Origin: Thiocapsa bogorovii
GTDB lineage: Bacteria; Pseudomonadota; Gammaproteobacteria; Chromatiales; Chromatiaceae
Assembly: GCF_021228795.1 (NCBI RefSeq)
Contig: NZ_CP089309.1
Span: 4,027,501 to 4,091,500, forward strand
Length of the DNA stretch: 64,000 nucleotides
Reading direction: 5' to 3'
Below are positions 25,086 to 33,459 of this stretch, piece after piece. The notes under the pieces are model-generated. The model saw nothing but the letters and a program-made list of their open reading frames with translations. It was not told the DNA's origin and made no database searches. The number at the start of each line of letters is the position of its first letter. Within the stretch, counting starts at the first letter, position 1. A program made the position numbers and the translations under genes.

Positions 25086-27506
25086 ATGACCGCCGAGTCG
25101 ATTCGGGTCCGCGGCCTGGTTCAGGGCGTGGGCTTTCGGCCCACCGTCTGGCGGTTGGCCCGCGCGTGCGGTCTGCGCGGCGATGTGCGGAACGACGGTG
25201 AGGGCGTGTTGATTCGGCTGAGCCCCGGCGTCGCCGGGGATGGTGCCGGCGTCAGCGGTTTTCTGAAGCGTCTGCGCGAGGAATGCCCGCCGTTGGCCCG
25301 GATCGATGCGATCGAGCGGCGTCCGATCGATGAGCCGCAGGCGTTGGCGGACCTCGCGCGGCGGCAAGACTTCGTCATCCTGGAGAGCGCGTCGACCGCC
25401 GTGCATACCGGCATCGTTGCCGATGCCGCGACCTGCGCGGCCTGTGTCGCCGAGATCCGGGATCCCGCCAATCGGCGCCATCGCTATCCCTTCACCAATT
25501 GCACCCACTGCGGGCCGCGTCTGAGTATCGTCGCCGGCATCCCCTACGACCGTGCCCGGACCAGCATGGCCGCCTTTCCCATGTGCCCGGACTGCGCGGC
25601 TGAGTACAAGGATCCCGCGGACCGACGCTTCCATGCACAGCCCAACGCTTGTACTGTCTGTGGCCCCAAAGTTTGGCTTCAGGATTCCGCGGGGTGCGTC
25701 CTGGATCCCACGACGTTCGGTGCCCAGGATGCCATCGCCGCGGCAAGCGGGTTGCTCGCCGAGGGGCGGATCCTCGCCATCAAGGGCATCGGCGGCTTCC
25801 ATCTCGCGTGCGATGCGACCAACCCCGATGCGGTCGCCGAGCTGCGTCGGCGCAAGCGGCGCTATGCCAAACCGCTCGCGCTCATGGCGCGCGATCTGGA
25901 TGTGATCCGGGGCTATTGCCGTGTGCCCGGGCGGGATGCGGAGCAGCTTGCCGAGCTGCTCTCAGGTCCAGGTGCGCCGATTCTGCTCTTGGATCGGATC
26001 CGCTCGGATGGGGCGGAGCAGGGCGGCGATCCGCGGCGACCCTTGGCGCCGGATGTCGCGCCCGGTCAGATGACCTTGGGGGTCATGCTGCCCTACAGTC
26101 CCATCCACCATCTCCTCCTGGAGGACTGGGATCGGCCCCTGGTGATGACGAGCGGCAATCTGAGCGAGGAGCCCCAGTGTATCGACAACGCCGATGCGCT
26201 CGGCCGGCTCGGGCAGCTGGCCGATGTCCTGCTGCTGCACGACCGGGCGATCCTCAACCGGGTCGACGACTCGGTGGTTCGGGTGATGGCGGGGACGCCT
26301 CGCCTGCTCCGGCGTGCACGCGGCTATGCCCCCACACCCTTGCCCCTGCCGCCCGGCTTCGAGGCCGCACCGCCGCTCTTGGCGCTCGGCGGCGAGCTCA
26401 AGAACACCTTCTGTTTGGTCCGCGACGGTCAGGCGATCCTCTCCCAGCATCTCGGCGATCTGGAGGACGCCAAGACCGCACGTGAATTCGAACGGACCCT
26501 CGCCCTCTATCTCGACCTCTTCCAGGTCGTTCCCGAGGCGCTCGCCGTCGATCTGCACCCGGACTACCGGTCCAGCCTGACCGGGCGTGACCGAGCGGCG
26601 CGCGACGGTCTGCCGCTGATCGGGGCGCAGCATCACCACGCCCATCTCGCCTCGACGCTGGCAGACAACGGCTGGCCCCTGGATGCCGGGCCTGTGCTCG
26701 GTATCCTGCTCGACGGACTCGGCTACGGCAGCGACGGCACACTCTGGGGCGGCGAGTTCCTGCTCGGGGACTATCTGGATTTCCGACGGCTCGCCCATCT
26801 CAAAGCAGTGGCCATGCCCGGCGGGACGCGCGCGATCCTGGAGCCCTGGCGCAACCTCTATGCACACCTGGAAAGCGCCGGCGGTTGGGCGACTTGGCGT
26901 GCGCGCTTCGCCGGGCTCGAGCCGATCGAGCGGCTCGACGCCAAACCGCTCGGGATTCTAAACACACTGATCGCGCGTGGCCTCAACGCACCGCTCGCGA
27001 GCTCGACCGGGCGCCTCTTCGATGCAGTCGCCTCGGCGCTGGGCGTCGGCGGCGAGATACTGACCTACGAAGGGCAGGCCGCCACCGCCCTGGAGTCGCT
27101 GGCCGCCGACGCCATGGTACGGGTCGGCGACGGCTATCCGTTCGAGCGATCGAGCGGGCCAACCGGCGAAATGCTTGATCCGGCGCCGCTTTGGGACGCC
27201 TTGCTTGCCGACCTCTCCCGCGGCCGTCCACCCGAAGAGATCGCCGCAGCCTTCCACGTTGGACTCGCGACGGCGCTCGGTACGCTGGCCCTCGATCTGG
27301 CGAGCCGTCACGGTCTCTCGACCGTCGCGCTCTCCGGTGGCGTGTTCCAGAACCGACTGCTCCTCGAATCCGTCACAAGTGGACTTGAAGCCGCCGGGCT
27401 CCGGGTTCTGTTGCAGCGCCAAGTGCCGGCCAACGACGGGGGGATTTCGTTTGGCCAAGCGGCGGTTGCGGCGGCGCGGGTCTTGAGCGGCAGTCTTGGG
27501 GCCTGA
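25086..27506 (+). CDS. hypF: [NiFe]-hydrogenase maturation carbamoyltransferase HypF
   Basis: An 806-residue enzyme that makes thiocarbamate for the cyanide ligands of the [NiFe] centre, working with HypE. The N-terminus is an acylphosphatase domain (G-L-V-Q-G-V-G-F-R-P-T-V-W). Two zinc-finger cysteine groups follow (C-A-A-C...C-T-H-C-G-P-R and C-P-D-C...C-T-V-C-G-P-K), then a YrdC-like domain and a Kae1-like domain with H-H-H-A-H-L-A-S. It is a little longer than E. coli HypF (750 residues). It sits 1 bp after the kinase-cyclase gene and far from other hyp or hydrogenase genes in this window, so co-transcription with the signalling genes seems incidental or a shared-promoter effect. Confidence 0.95.
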   Translation: MTAESIRVRGLVQGVGFRPTVWRLARACGLRGDVRNDGEGVLIRLSPGVAGDGAGVSGFLKRLREECPPLARIDAIERRPIDEPQALADLARRQDFVILESASTAVHTGIVADAATCAACVAEIRDPANRRHRYPFTNCTHCGPRLSIVAGIPYDRARTSMAAFPMCPDCAAEYKDPADRRFHAQPNACTVCGPKVWLQDSAGCVLDPTTFGAQDAIAAASGLLAEGRILAIKGIGGFHLACDATNPDAVAELRRRKRRYAKPLALMARDLDVIRGYCRVPGRDAEQLAELLSGPGAPILLLDRIRSDGAEQGGDPRRPLAPDVAPGQMTLGVMLPYSPIHHLLLEDWDRPLVMTSGNLSEEPQCIDNADALGRLGQLADVLLLHDRAILNRVDDSVVRVMAGTPRLLRRARGYAPTPLPLPPGFEAAPPLLALGGELKNTFCLVRDGQAILSQHLGDLEDAKTAREFERTLALYLDLFQVVPEALAVDLHPDYRSSLTGRDRAARDGLPLIGAQHHHAHLASTLADNGWPLDAGPVLGILLDGLGYGSDGTLWGGEFLLGDYLDFRRLAHLKAVAMPGGTRAILEPWRNLYAHLESAGGWATWRARFAGLEPIERLDAKPLGILNTLIARGLNAPLASSTGRLFDAVASALGVGGEILTYEGQAATALESLAADAMVRVGDGYPFERSSGPTGEMLDPAPLWDALLADLSRGRPPEEIAAAFHVGLATALGTLALDLASRHGLSTVALSGGVFQNRLLLESVTSGLEAAGLRVLLQRQVPANDGGISFGQAAVAAARVLSGSLGA

Positions 27507-27534
27507 GCGCGACAATGGGATTGGTCACTTGGCT

Positions 27535-27960
27535 TCAGCGTGTGGCTACGACATCCAGTGCGGCGCGGAGTATGTCGGCGGTTTGCGGAATGACCAATCT
27601 CCCCGTGGGCGACCCATCCGCATCGAAAATGACCACGACGCCATCCTCCATCCCGTGTCTCCGGGCAAAGGCCTGTCCATCAGGATGGCCGAGATGGGCC
27701 GCAAGAAATACGACCCTGCCCTCGTACTCCGGCCGAATGGTGTTGATCAGGTCCATCACCTCGGCGCCGGCGAGATAGTTGACGTCGCGGGCGATGACCA
27801 GAGCCGGGGTCCCTTTGCCGATGGCCGACAGGTCCGTAGGAAAGGCCCCGCGAGGGAGTAGCGTCAAGAGCAGCACCAGCGCACCGACGACCACCGACAC
27901 GGTGATCAGCACTCTGGGCCAGCGCGATTTTCCCGGTGCGGGCTTTGTCGTGTTCTCCAT
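27535..27960 (-). CDS. Membrane-anchored thioredoxin-fold-like protein, unknown
   Basis: A 141-residue protein with one N-terminal transmembrane helix (VLITVSVVVGALVLLLTLLP), probably facing the periplasm. The remainder has a strand-helix pattern (PALVIARDV, GRVVFLAAHLGHPDGQAFARRHG, DGVVVIFDADG, helix at the end) resembling a thioredoxin-like fold. There is no CxxC motif, so disulfide exchange is unlikely. It converges on hypF. A short open frame downstream of its promoter side (28133-28210) is not convincing. Confidence 0.6.
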   Translation of the reverse strand: MENTTKPAPGKSRWPRVLITVSVVVGALVLLLTLLPRGAFPTDLSAIGKGTPALVIARDVNYLAGAEVMDLINTIRPEYEGRVVFLAAHLGHPDGQAFARRHGMEDGVVVIFDADGSPTGRLVIPQTADILRAALDVVATR

Positions 27961-28333
27961 CGATCCACCTCTCTGTACCTACGGCCTTGGGGCCGGCAAC
28001 TGCGTTGCAGCGATCCGTCCGGGACGGCCGCGATATCTACGGCGGCCTCGCCGAAGGCACCAGTGACCTTTGGCGCCGAACAGGCCTGTGCGGCGGTTTG
28101 AGCGAGGCTCCCCAAAAGGGAGTGTCCCGCAAGATGACGATCGAGAACGGCGACGCCCCGGTGCAGGACCGGAGGGTCGTTCTCGACAACGACAACGATG
28201 AGGTTCGTTGATCAATTGCCTGACGACAGGGTGCTGATCCTAGCAGCTCGGGTGCGATAGACTGAAATGGAGTCCGCGCCATCGGGCCTGACGCGAGAAC
28301 GATACCACGCCGCTAACCCACGCCGAGTCCGCC
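27961..28333. other. Intergenic region without a supported gene
   Basis: 373 bp between the divergent thioredoxin-fold gene and alanine racemase. A 25-codon frame (28133-28210), acidic at its end, is the only candidate and has weak support. I see no repeat element. Promoters for both flanking genes should lie here. Confidence 0.35.
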
Positions 28334-29416
28334 ATGCCACGTCCGATCCGTGCCCGCATCCATCTCGATGCGGTGCGCCATAACTACCGTCGAGCCAAAG
28401 CCATGGCGCCGGGTGCGCGAGCGCTCGCAGTCGTCAAGGCCAATGCTTACGGGCACGGCGCGGTGGCGGTCTCGCGTGCCCTCGCCGAGGAGGCCGACGG
28501 TTTCGCGGTTGCCTATCTCGAGGAGGGGCTGGAATTGCGAGAGTCCGGTATCCGTGCGCCCATCCTCCTGTTGGACGGGATCTTCTCGCCCGACGAGATG
28601 ACAATCCTGGATCGGGCCCGCCTGACTCCGGTGATCCACAGTCGGCTTCAACTCGAGTGGCTACTCGCCGCGCGGCCCGAGCATCCGCTCGATTGCTGGA
28701 TCAAGATGGATTCCGGGATGCACCGGATGGGTTTCGCGCCGGAGGATTTTGCCGCGGCTTATGCGGAGCTTGCGGATTGCCGGCATGTGCGAAGCTTGGT
28801 CTTGATGTCGCACTTCGCTCGCGCCGACGAGCCGAATCATGACTACACCGCGCAGCAGATGCGGGTCTTCGAAGAGGCCACTGCAGCGATATGCGCGCCC
28901 CGCAGTCTCTCGAACTCGGCCGCCGTGTTCGCCTGGCCGCGTGCGCACGGCGACTGGATCCGCCCGGGGATCATGCTCTACGGCGCCTCACCGTTCGAGG
29001 GCGCGCGAGGGTCGACTGCGTCGCTGCGACCGGCGATGACGCTGGAGTCCGCGCTCATCTCCGTGCGGGAGCTCAGCCCCGGCGAGCCGGTGGGCTACGG
29101 CGGGCGCTTTGTCTGCGAGCGTGCGACCCGGGTCGGGGTCGCCGCGATCGGTTATGCGGATGGCTATCCGCGTCATGCTCCGGACGGGACGCCGGTCGCC
29201 GTCAAGGGCCGCATGACCCGTATCGTCGGCCGTGTTTCCATGGATCTCGTGACCCTTGATCTGACGGGGATCGCGGATGCCGCGATCGGCGATCCGGTCG
29301 AGCTTTGGGGGGGGCAGGTCTCGGCCAACGCGGTCGCCGAGGCGAGCGGGACGATCGCCTATCAACTCTTCACGAACATCAGCAGACGCGTCCCCTTGAT
29401 CTACGAGGATGGCTAG
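28334..29416 (+). CDS. alr: Alanine racemase
   Basis: A 360-residue PLP enzyme that interconverts L- and D-alanine for peptidoglycan. K35 in A-V-V-K-A-N-A-Y-G-H-G is the PLP lysine. The second catalytic residue is the Tyr in A-A-I-G-Y-A-D-G-Y-P-R. Other family blocks include K-M-D-S-G-M-H-R-M-G and S-M-D-L-V. Length is normal for Alr or DadX. There is no adjacent amino-acid dehydrogenase, so the biosynthetic type is more likely than a DadX. Confidence 0.95.
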   Translation: MPRPIRARIHLDAVRHNYRRAKAMAPGARALAVVKANAYGHGAVAVSRALAEEADGFAVAYLEEGLELRESGIRAPILLLDGIFSPDEMTILDRARLTPVIHSRLQLEWLLAARPEHPLDCWIKMDSGMHRMGFAPEDFAAAYAELADCRHVRSLVLMSHFARADEPNHDYTAQQMRVFEEATAAICAPRSLSNSAAVFAWPRAHGDWIRPGIMLYGASPFEGARGSTASLRPAMTLESALISVRELSPGEPVGYGGRFVCERATRVGVAAIGYADGYPRHAPDGTPVAVKGRMTRIVGRVSMDLVTLDLTGIADAAIGDPVELWGGQVSANAVAEASGTIAYQLFTNISRRVPLIYEDG

Positions 29417-29670
29417 TACCTCGTTCCCGAGTGTAGTCACTGGTCGTGCCTCCAGTAGGCGTCGAAGTGTCCCTGAGGTGGTCGAGCTTGTGTCCACGGT
29501 CGTCGGGGAGTGCTGGCGGACGTTCGCTTTGACGAGAGTCGTGTGCGGCGGCTCGCGCTCGAAGCCGACAGCCAGATCCATGGCGGCGGCCCGCCGAGTT
29601 GAGTGCCGGGGTGTCTGTCGGGAGACGCCTCCGGAGATCGGTCCGCACGGCCTCGATCTTCGGGCCGGCA

Positions 29671-29970
29671 TCAATCAAGCCCGTCCTCGGTGAGCACGAG
29701 TTGAAGCTTTGCGACATCGGACAGATCACCGACCAGGCGGCGTTCTGTGTTCGGGGCCCGAATAACCAAGGTCGGCGTCACCAAGATCCGGGCGATGTCC
29801 GCAACGTCCGGATTTGCGAGCACATCGATGATCTCGACCCGATGCGGCTTCATCAGCGCCGCCTCGGCGAATCGGATAACGCGATCGCGAACGGCCTTTG
29901 TTTGTTCGGAATCGCCGGCGATGAAGAGCTGGACCACGAACAAGGACTCCGTCTTTGCCTCGCTCGTCAT
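29671..29970 (-). CDS. KaiB-like protein (divergent)
   Basis: A 99-residue KaiB-domain protein containing V-V-Q-L-F-I-A-G-D-S, V-E-I-I-D-V-L-A-N-P, T-P-T-L-V-I and L-V-G-D-L-S-D, in the order and spacing of KaiB. It is more divergent than the second KaiB at 33123-33404. Its ATG overlaps the stop of the response regulator gene by 4 bp (29967-29970, ATGA), so it is translationally coupled and part of the same operon. No kaiC is in the window. The 254 bp between it and alr show no gene. Confidence 0.85.
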   Translation of the reverse strand: MTSEAKTESLFVVQLFIAGDSEQTKAVRDRVIRFAEAALMKPHRVEIIDVLANPDVADIARILVTPTLVIRAPNTERRLVGDLSDVAKLQLVLTEDGLD

Positions 29971-30374
29971 GGTGCCGCCTTCCCGGTCGGATCGACCACG
30001 CCGCCGCCGAGGATCCCTCGCGCGATGATTCGAATTTGCTCGGCCCCGAGCGGCTTGCGCGCGAGCTCGAACGTCAGCCCCTCGTCGCGCACCGCGCGCA
30101 ACTCCTGCATGAATTCCTGATGGAATGCCGTGACGATGTAGATCAGAGCCGAAGGATCGTCCGCGAGCACCGAACGCATGACGTCCACACCGGACATGCC
30201 GGGCATGTGCAGGTCCAGAAAGATCAGATCGGGACGCCGCTCTCGGACCAATGCGAGCCCTTCGGCACCGCTGGCTGCGGCGAAGATCTCGTAGCCCTGC
30301 TCCTCGCCGAGTGCGAGTGAAAAGGCATCGCGAATGCTTTCCTCGTCATCGATGATCAAAATGCGGTGCGCCAT
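29967..30374 (-). CDS. Single-domain response regulator (CheY-like)
   Basis: A 135-residue receiver domain with no output domain. D9 and D10 (I-L-I-I-D-D-E-E) bind Mg2+, D54 in F-L-D-L-H-M-P-G is the phosphorylation site, and the conserved Thr (I-V-T-A) and Lys (A-R-K-P) are present. It begins 1 bp after the histidine kinase stop and is its likely partner. It overlaps the downstream KaiB-like gene. Output is presumably by protein contact. Confidence 0.92.
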   Translation of the reverse strand: MAHRILIIDDEESIRDAFSLALGEEQGYEIFAAASGAEGLALVRERRPDLIFLDLHMPGMSGVDVMRSVLADDPSALIYIVTAFHQEFMQELRAVRDEGLTFELARKPLGAEQIRIIARGILGGGVVDPTGKAAP

Positions 30375-30375
30375 A

Positions 30376-32022
30376 TCAGCCTCGTTCAGCTTGGTTCGGT
30401 CTTGCGGACAGTTCCGGTTGCTTGAGATCCGGAGACAAGGGTACCGCGTCTCTCGCGATGTCTTCTTCGAGCGGCGGCAGACTCAGCACGAAGCTGGCGC
30501 CGCGGTCGCCTTGGACATAGTTCAAGGTGCCGCCGCCGCCTTCGATCAGACGCCGTGCAATGGCGAGTCCGAGACCGGTCCCTTCACCGTCCGCTTTGGT
30601 GGTGAAGAAGGGTTCGAAGATGCGGCCGCGGAACGGCTCGGGCACGCCCGGCCCCGTGTCCTCGACGGCGAGTTCGATCCGGTGCTTGGCCGCGCGCCCG
30701 GTGATCAGGATGCGCTTCACCGGGGCGTCCTTCAGCGCATCGACCGCATTCAAAATCAGGTTCAGCAGCACCTGACGCAGCAACTCGTGCTCGCCGAACA
30801 CCTCGCGCAAGTTTTCGGGCACACGGTTTTCCGCGTCGACCCCGGCGCGCTTCAAGGCAGGCAAGGCCAGCTCCAAGGTGCTGGACACCAGCTCGGTCGG
30901 TTTGATTGCCGCGCGGCGCTCGGTGCGCTTGCGCCCGAAGCTGAGCAGGTTCCCGGTCACGCGCGATGCGCGCAGGATGTCGCGCTCCGCCTTGTCGAGC
31001 CACCCGACCAAGGCGTCTCCCAGCGGCTCCCCGGTAAGCTTGACGCGTACGTGCTGGACGTAATTGAGCGCGCCCATCAAGGGGTTGTTGAGCTCGTGGC
31101 TGACGCTGGCGACCAGCTTGCCCAGCGTGGCCAGACGCTCGGTATGCGCCATCTCGTCGCCGGCATCGTAGAGCTGCTGAACGGCCTGTTCCAATCTCGC
31201 TTTGGCCTGGTTCAACTCGGCTGTTCGCTCGTCCACACGTTGTTCCAAGATCTCGTTCGCCGTGGCCAGGGCGGCCTCGCTTGCGCTGAGGCGTCGAGCC
31301 TTGAGCGCAACCTGTTCGGTCATGTGGTCGAAGCCACGCGCCAAATCCCCGAGCTCATCTCGGCGACCTCGATCGACTCGGTAGTCGAGATCACCCGCCG
31401 CTACGCGATCGAAGCCCTGGCGTAATTCCGCCAAGGGCCGCGACAGATTGCGCCACAGCAACCACAGCAGCAAGGCGGTCACGAGGAACGCCGAGACATT
31501 GACGGTCACCACGATGAAGCCGGTCCGGCGCAAATCGGCGAACGCGGATTCACGCTTCGCCGCTCTGCGTTCTTCCAGCCAGGAGGTGAGATCACGGCTG
31601 CGGGTCAAGACTTGCGTTGCCAGTCTCGCCCGCAACAGGGCGGTATCGGCATCGTCCTGCTCCGCCGGGCCAAGCGCGACCACCCGATCGAACAACTCGC
31701 CCAGCTTGCGCTGCCTCTCTTCGACATCCTCGACAAACGAGGGCCCCATGCTGTTTCGGCAGCATCCCTTGCTGTCCAGCGATGCGGCCAAAGAGGCCTG
31801 GCGCATCCGCCATTGCGATCGAACCCGTTCGCTGGGATACAGCAAGAGTTCGCTGGACAGGACCGAAAGCTCATGCGCGCCCGCGACCAAAAGCGCCAGG
31901 TCCGCCTGCGCCTGTGCCAGCTCCGCCCGCCCGCGCTGCTGCTGGATACCGGCGAGGGTCATCAAGCCGAGTGTCCCGAGGATCAGTGCGGCGGTTATGC
32001 CGAGCTGCGTGCGGATTCGCAT
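30376..32022 (-). CDS. Membrane sensor histidine kinase with HAMP domain
   Basis: A 548-residue inner-membrane kinase. Two transmembrane helices (about 10-28 and 168-190) flank a periplasmic helical sensor region. HAMP (R-P-L-A-E-L-R-Q-G-F-D-R-V-A-A-G-D-L), a coiled coil, and HisKA with S-V-S-H-E-L-N-N-P-L (phospho-His) follow. HATPase_c has N-L-I-L-N-A-V-D-A-L, D-T-G-P-G-V-P and G-T-G-L-G-L-A-I-A. The gene immediately upstream encodes a solute-binding lipoprotein without transporter genes, which may deliver the signal (inference). It is followed by the response regulator. Confidence 0.92.
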   Translation of the reverse strand: MRIRTQLGITAALILGTLGLMTLAGIQQQRGRAELAQAQADLALLVAGAHELSVLSSELLLYPSERVRSQWRMRQASLAASLDSKGCCRNSMGPSFVEDVEERQRKLGELFDRVVALGPAEQDDADTALLRARLATQVLTRSRDLTSWLEERRAAKRESAFADLRRTGFIVVTVNVSAFLVTALLLWLLWRNLSRPLAELRQGFDRVAAGDLDYRVDRGRRDELGDLARGFDHMTEQVALKARRLSASEAALATANEILEQRVDERTAELNQAKARLEQAVQQLYDAGDEMAHTERLATLGKLVASVSHELNNPLMGALNYVQHVRVKLTGEPLGDALVGWLDKAERDILRASRVTGNLLSFGRKRTERRAAIKPTELVSSTLELALPALKRAGVDAENRVPENLREVFGEHELLRQVLLNLILNAVDALKDAPVKRILITGRAAKHRIELAVEDTGPGVPEPFRGRIFEPFFTTKADGEGTGLGLAIARRLIEGGGGTLNYVQGDRGASFVLSLPPLEEDIARDAVPLSPDLKQPELSARPNQAERG

Positions 32023-32050
32023 GGGAGATGCAAGGCTGCAAGCGGCTCGG

Positions 32051-33106
32051 TCATCGGATCAGGGTCACCGCACGCGGACGTTCGCCGTCCAGAGGGCCGG
32101 TGTCGATGATGTCGAGATAGTTCGGCATGTCCGCGGGCGGCAACAGGCCGGCGTGCAACGCCCAGCGGGCCTCCTCTTCCAGCAACAGCAACAGTCCCTG
32201 ATCGAGACGCACGCTCAACTCCATGCCCGACCAGAGATCGGCGACCTTCTGCAAGGGAACTCCCAACCGCGCGGCAACGAGTGCCTGAGCTGCCGCCGGT
32301 TCGTCGCGACAGTAATCTTCGGCAGCGAGCATGGCACGGATTACGGCGCCCAAGAGCTCGCCACGCTCGCGAGTCGTAGCCTCGTCGGTGACCAAGAGCT
32401 CGTGTTGGACGTAGAGACCCGGTGCGGAGAAGACCAGCACGTCCTCTCCGATCAAGGTGCCTGCCTCGGTGACAAAAGGCTCGCGCATCGAGAAGGCGTC
32501 GATTCGACCCTCCGCCAAGGCCCCGGGCAACTCCTCCGGCGTCAGATAAACCAATCGATTCGGGGCGTGCATCCGGTGGTCCAGACTGAAGAGGTGCCAG
32601 AAAAAATGCACCGCCGACCCGCGCTGCGTGGCGACACGCCGCCCGGCGAGATCCTCGGGAGCAGTGATCCCGAGGCTGCGTCGGGCAACAACCCGGTTGA
32701 CGTTGTCGGAGGAGAACAGGGAGGCGATGACACGCACCGGCTCCCCCTCGAAGCCCGCCAGGGCAACGGGTACGTCGGCGACGCTGACAAGATCCTCGCG
32801 GCCGACCAGCAACCCGTCGCTCAGCGCACTTCGGCCGCTGGGATACTCCGTGACCACGGGCGCGATGCCCACGTCGGCGAAGGCACCCGTTTCCAGCGCG
32901 ACAATTAGGAGCGCACTGCTCGGCTGCAGCGGCAGACCGAGCCGCACGGTTTCCGAATCCTTCGAAAGCGGCGTGGCCTTCTCGCAACCCGCCATCAGGA
33001 TCAATAGACCGCCGAGCAGAAGGGTGCAGAGCGTCGCCGCCCGGGAGCGCCGACCTGGCAAGGCGGTACCTTCGATCCGGGCGTGCCTGTCCGGCGCGAT
33101 GCTCAT
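32051..33106 (-). CDS. NMT1/THI5-like (SsuA-type) solute-binding lipoprotein
   Basis: A 351-residue periplasmic binding protein with a lipoprotein signal ending in L-M-A-G-C, so it is membrane-tethered. The mature part follows the NMT1/SsuA/TauA pattern: V-R-L-G-L-P-L-Q-P-S-S-A-L-L-I-V-A, D-L-V-S-V-A-D-V-P-V-A-L, and E-D-L-A-G-R-R-V-A-T-Q-R-G-S. No ABC permease or ATPase gene is nearby. Being between a KaiB gene and a sensor kinase, it more likely senses a ligand for the kinase than feeds a transporter. The ligand is unknown. Confidence 0.85.
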   Translation of the reverse strand: MSIAPDRHARIEGTALPGRRSRAATLCTLLLGGLLILMAGCEKATPLSKDSETVRLGLPLQPSSALLIVALETGAFADVGIAPVVTEYPSGRSALSDGLLVGREDLVSVADVPVALAGFEGEPVRVIASLFSSDNVNRVVARRSLGITAPEDLAGRRVATQRGSAVHFFWHLFSLDHRMHAPNRLVYLTPEELPGALAEGRIDAFSMREPFVTEAGTLIGEDVLVFSAPGLYVQHELLVTDEATTRERGELLGAVIRAMLAAEDYCRDEPAAAQALVAARLGVPLQKVADLWSGMELSVRLDQGLLLLLEEEARWALHAGLLPPADMPNYLDIIDTGPLDGERPRAVTLIR

Positions 33107-33122
33107 CGGATCGGCTGCCGAT

Positions 33123-33404
33123 TCATTCCGCAGCCGGAACGAGTTCGAGTCCGAGCAGCAGGTTTTCCTTTTCCGTCAGGTCACCGATGATTCGCAACAG
33201 CGGCGGCGGCAGTGACTTGATCAGGGTCGGCGTGGCGATGATCTCAGCCTCTTCCGCCGCATCCGGGTCTTCCATGACGTCGATGACCTCCATCCGGTAG
33301 CGACCCTCGAGCTCCTGCTCGCAGATCGACCGGAGGTTCTCGATGGCGTGCGCGCTTCTCGCGTTGCTTCCGGAGATGTAGAGCCGCAATGTGTATTCGC
33401 GCAT
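33123..33404 (-). CDS. kaiB: KaiB homologue (canonical-looking)
   Basis: A 93-residue KaiB-domain protein very close to cyanobacterial KaiB: T-L-R-L-Y-I-S-G-S-N, M-E-V-I-D-V-M-E-D-P, I-I-A-T-P-T-L-I-K-S-L-P-P-P and I-I-G-D-L-T-E-K-E-N-L-L-L-G-L. KaiB normally binds the ATPase KaiC and signals through histidine kinases. Here kaiC is not present, and the gene sits 16 bp before the binding-protein gene in a two-component operon. Whether it works with a distant KaiC or alone is open. Confidence 0.92.
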   Translation of the reverse strand: MREYTLRLYISGSNARSAHAIENLRSICEQELEGRYRMEVIDVMEDPDAAEEAEIIATPTLIKSLPPPLLRIIGDLTEKENLLLGLELVPAAE

Positions 33405-33459
33405 GGTCGTTCGACGATCCTCAAGCGGGGTGATGGAGGTTCGCGACGGGCCGAAACCT

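Noticed and set aside
28133-28210. 25-codon frame upstream of alr
   Set aside because: Too short, weak ribosome-binding site, and no conservation visible from one sequence.
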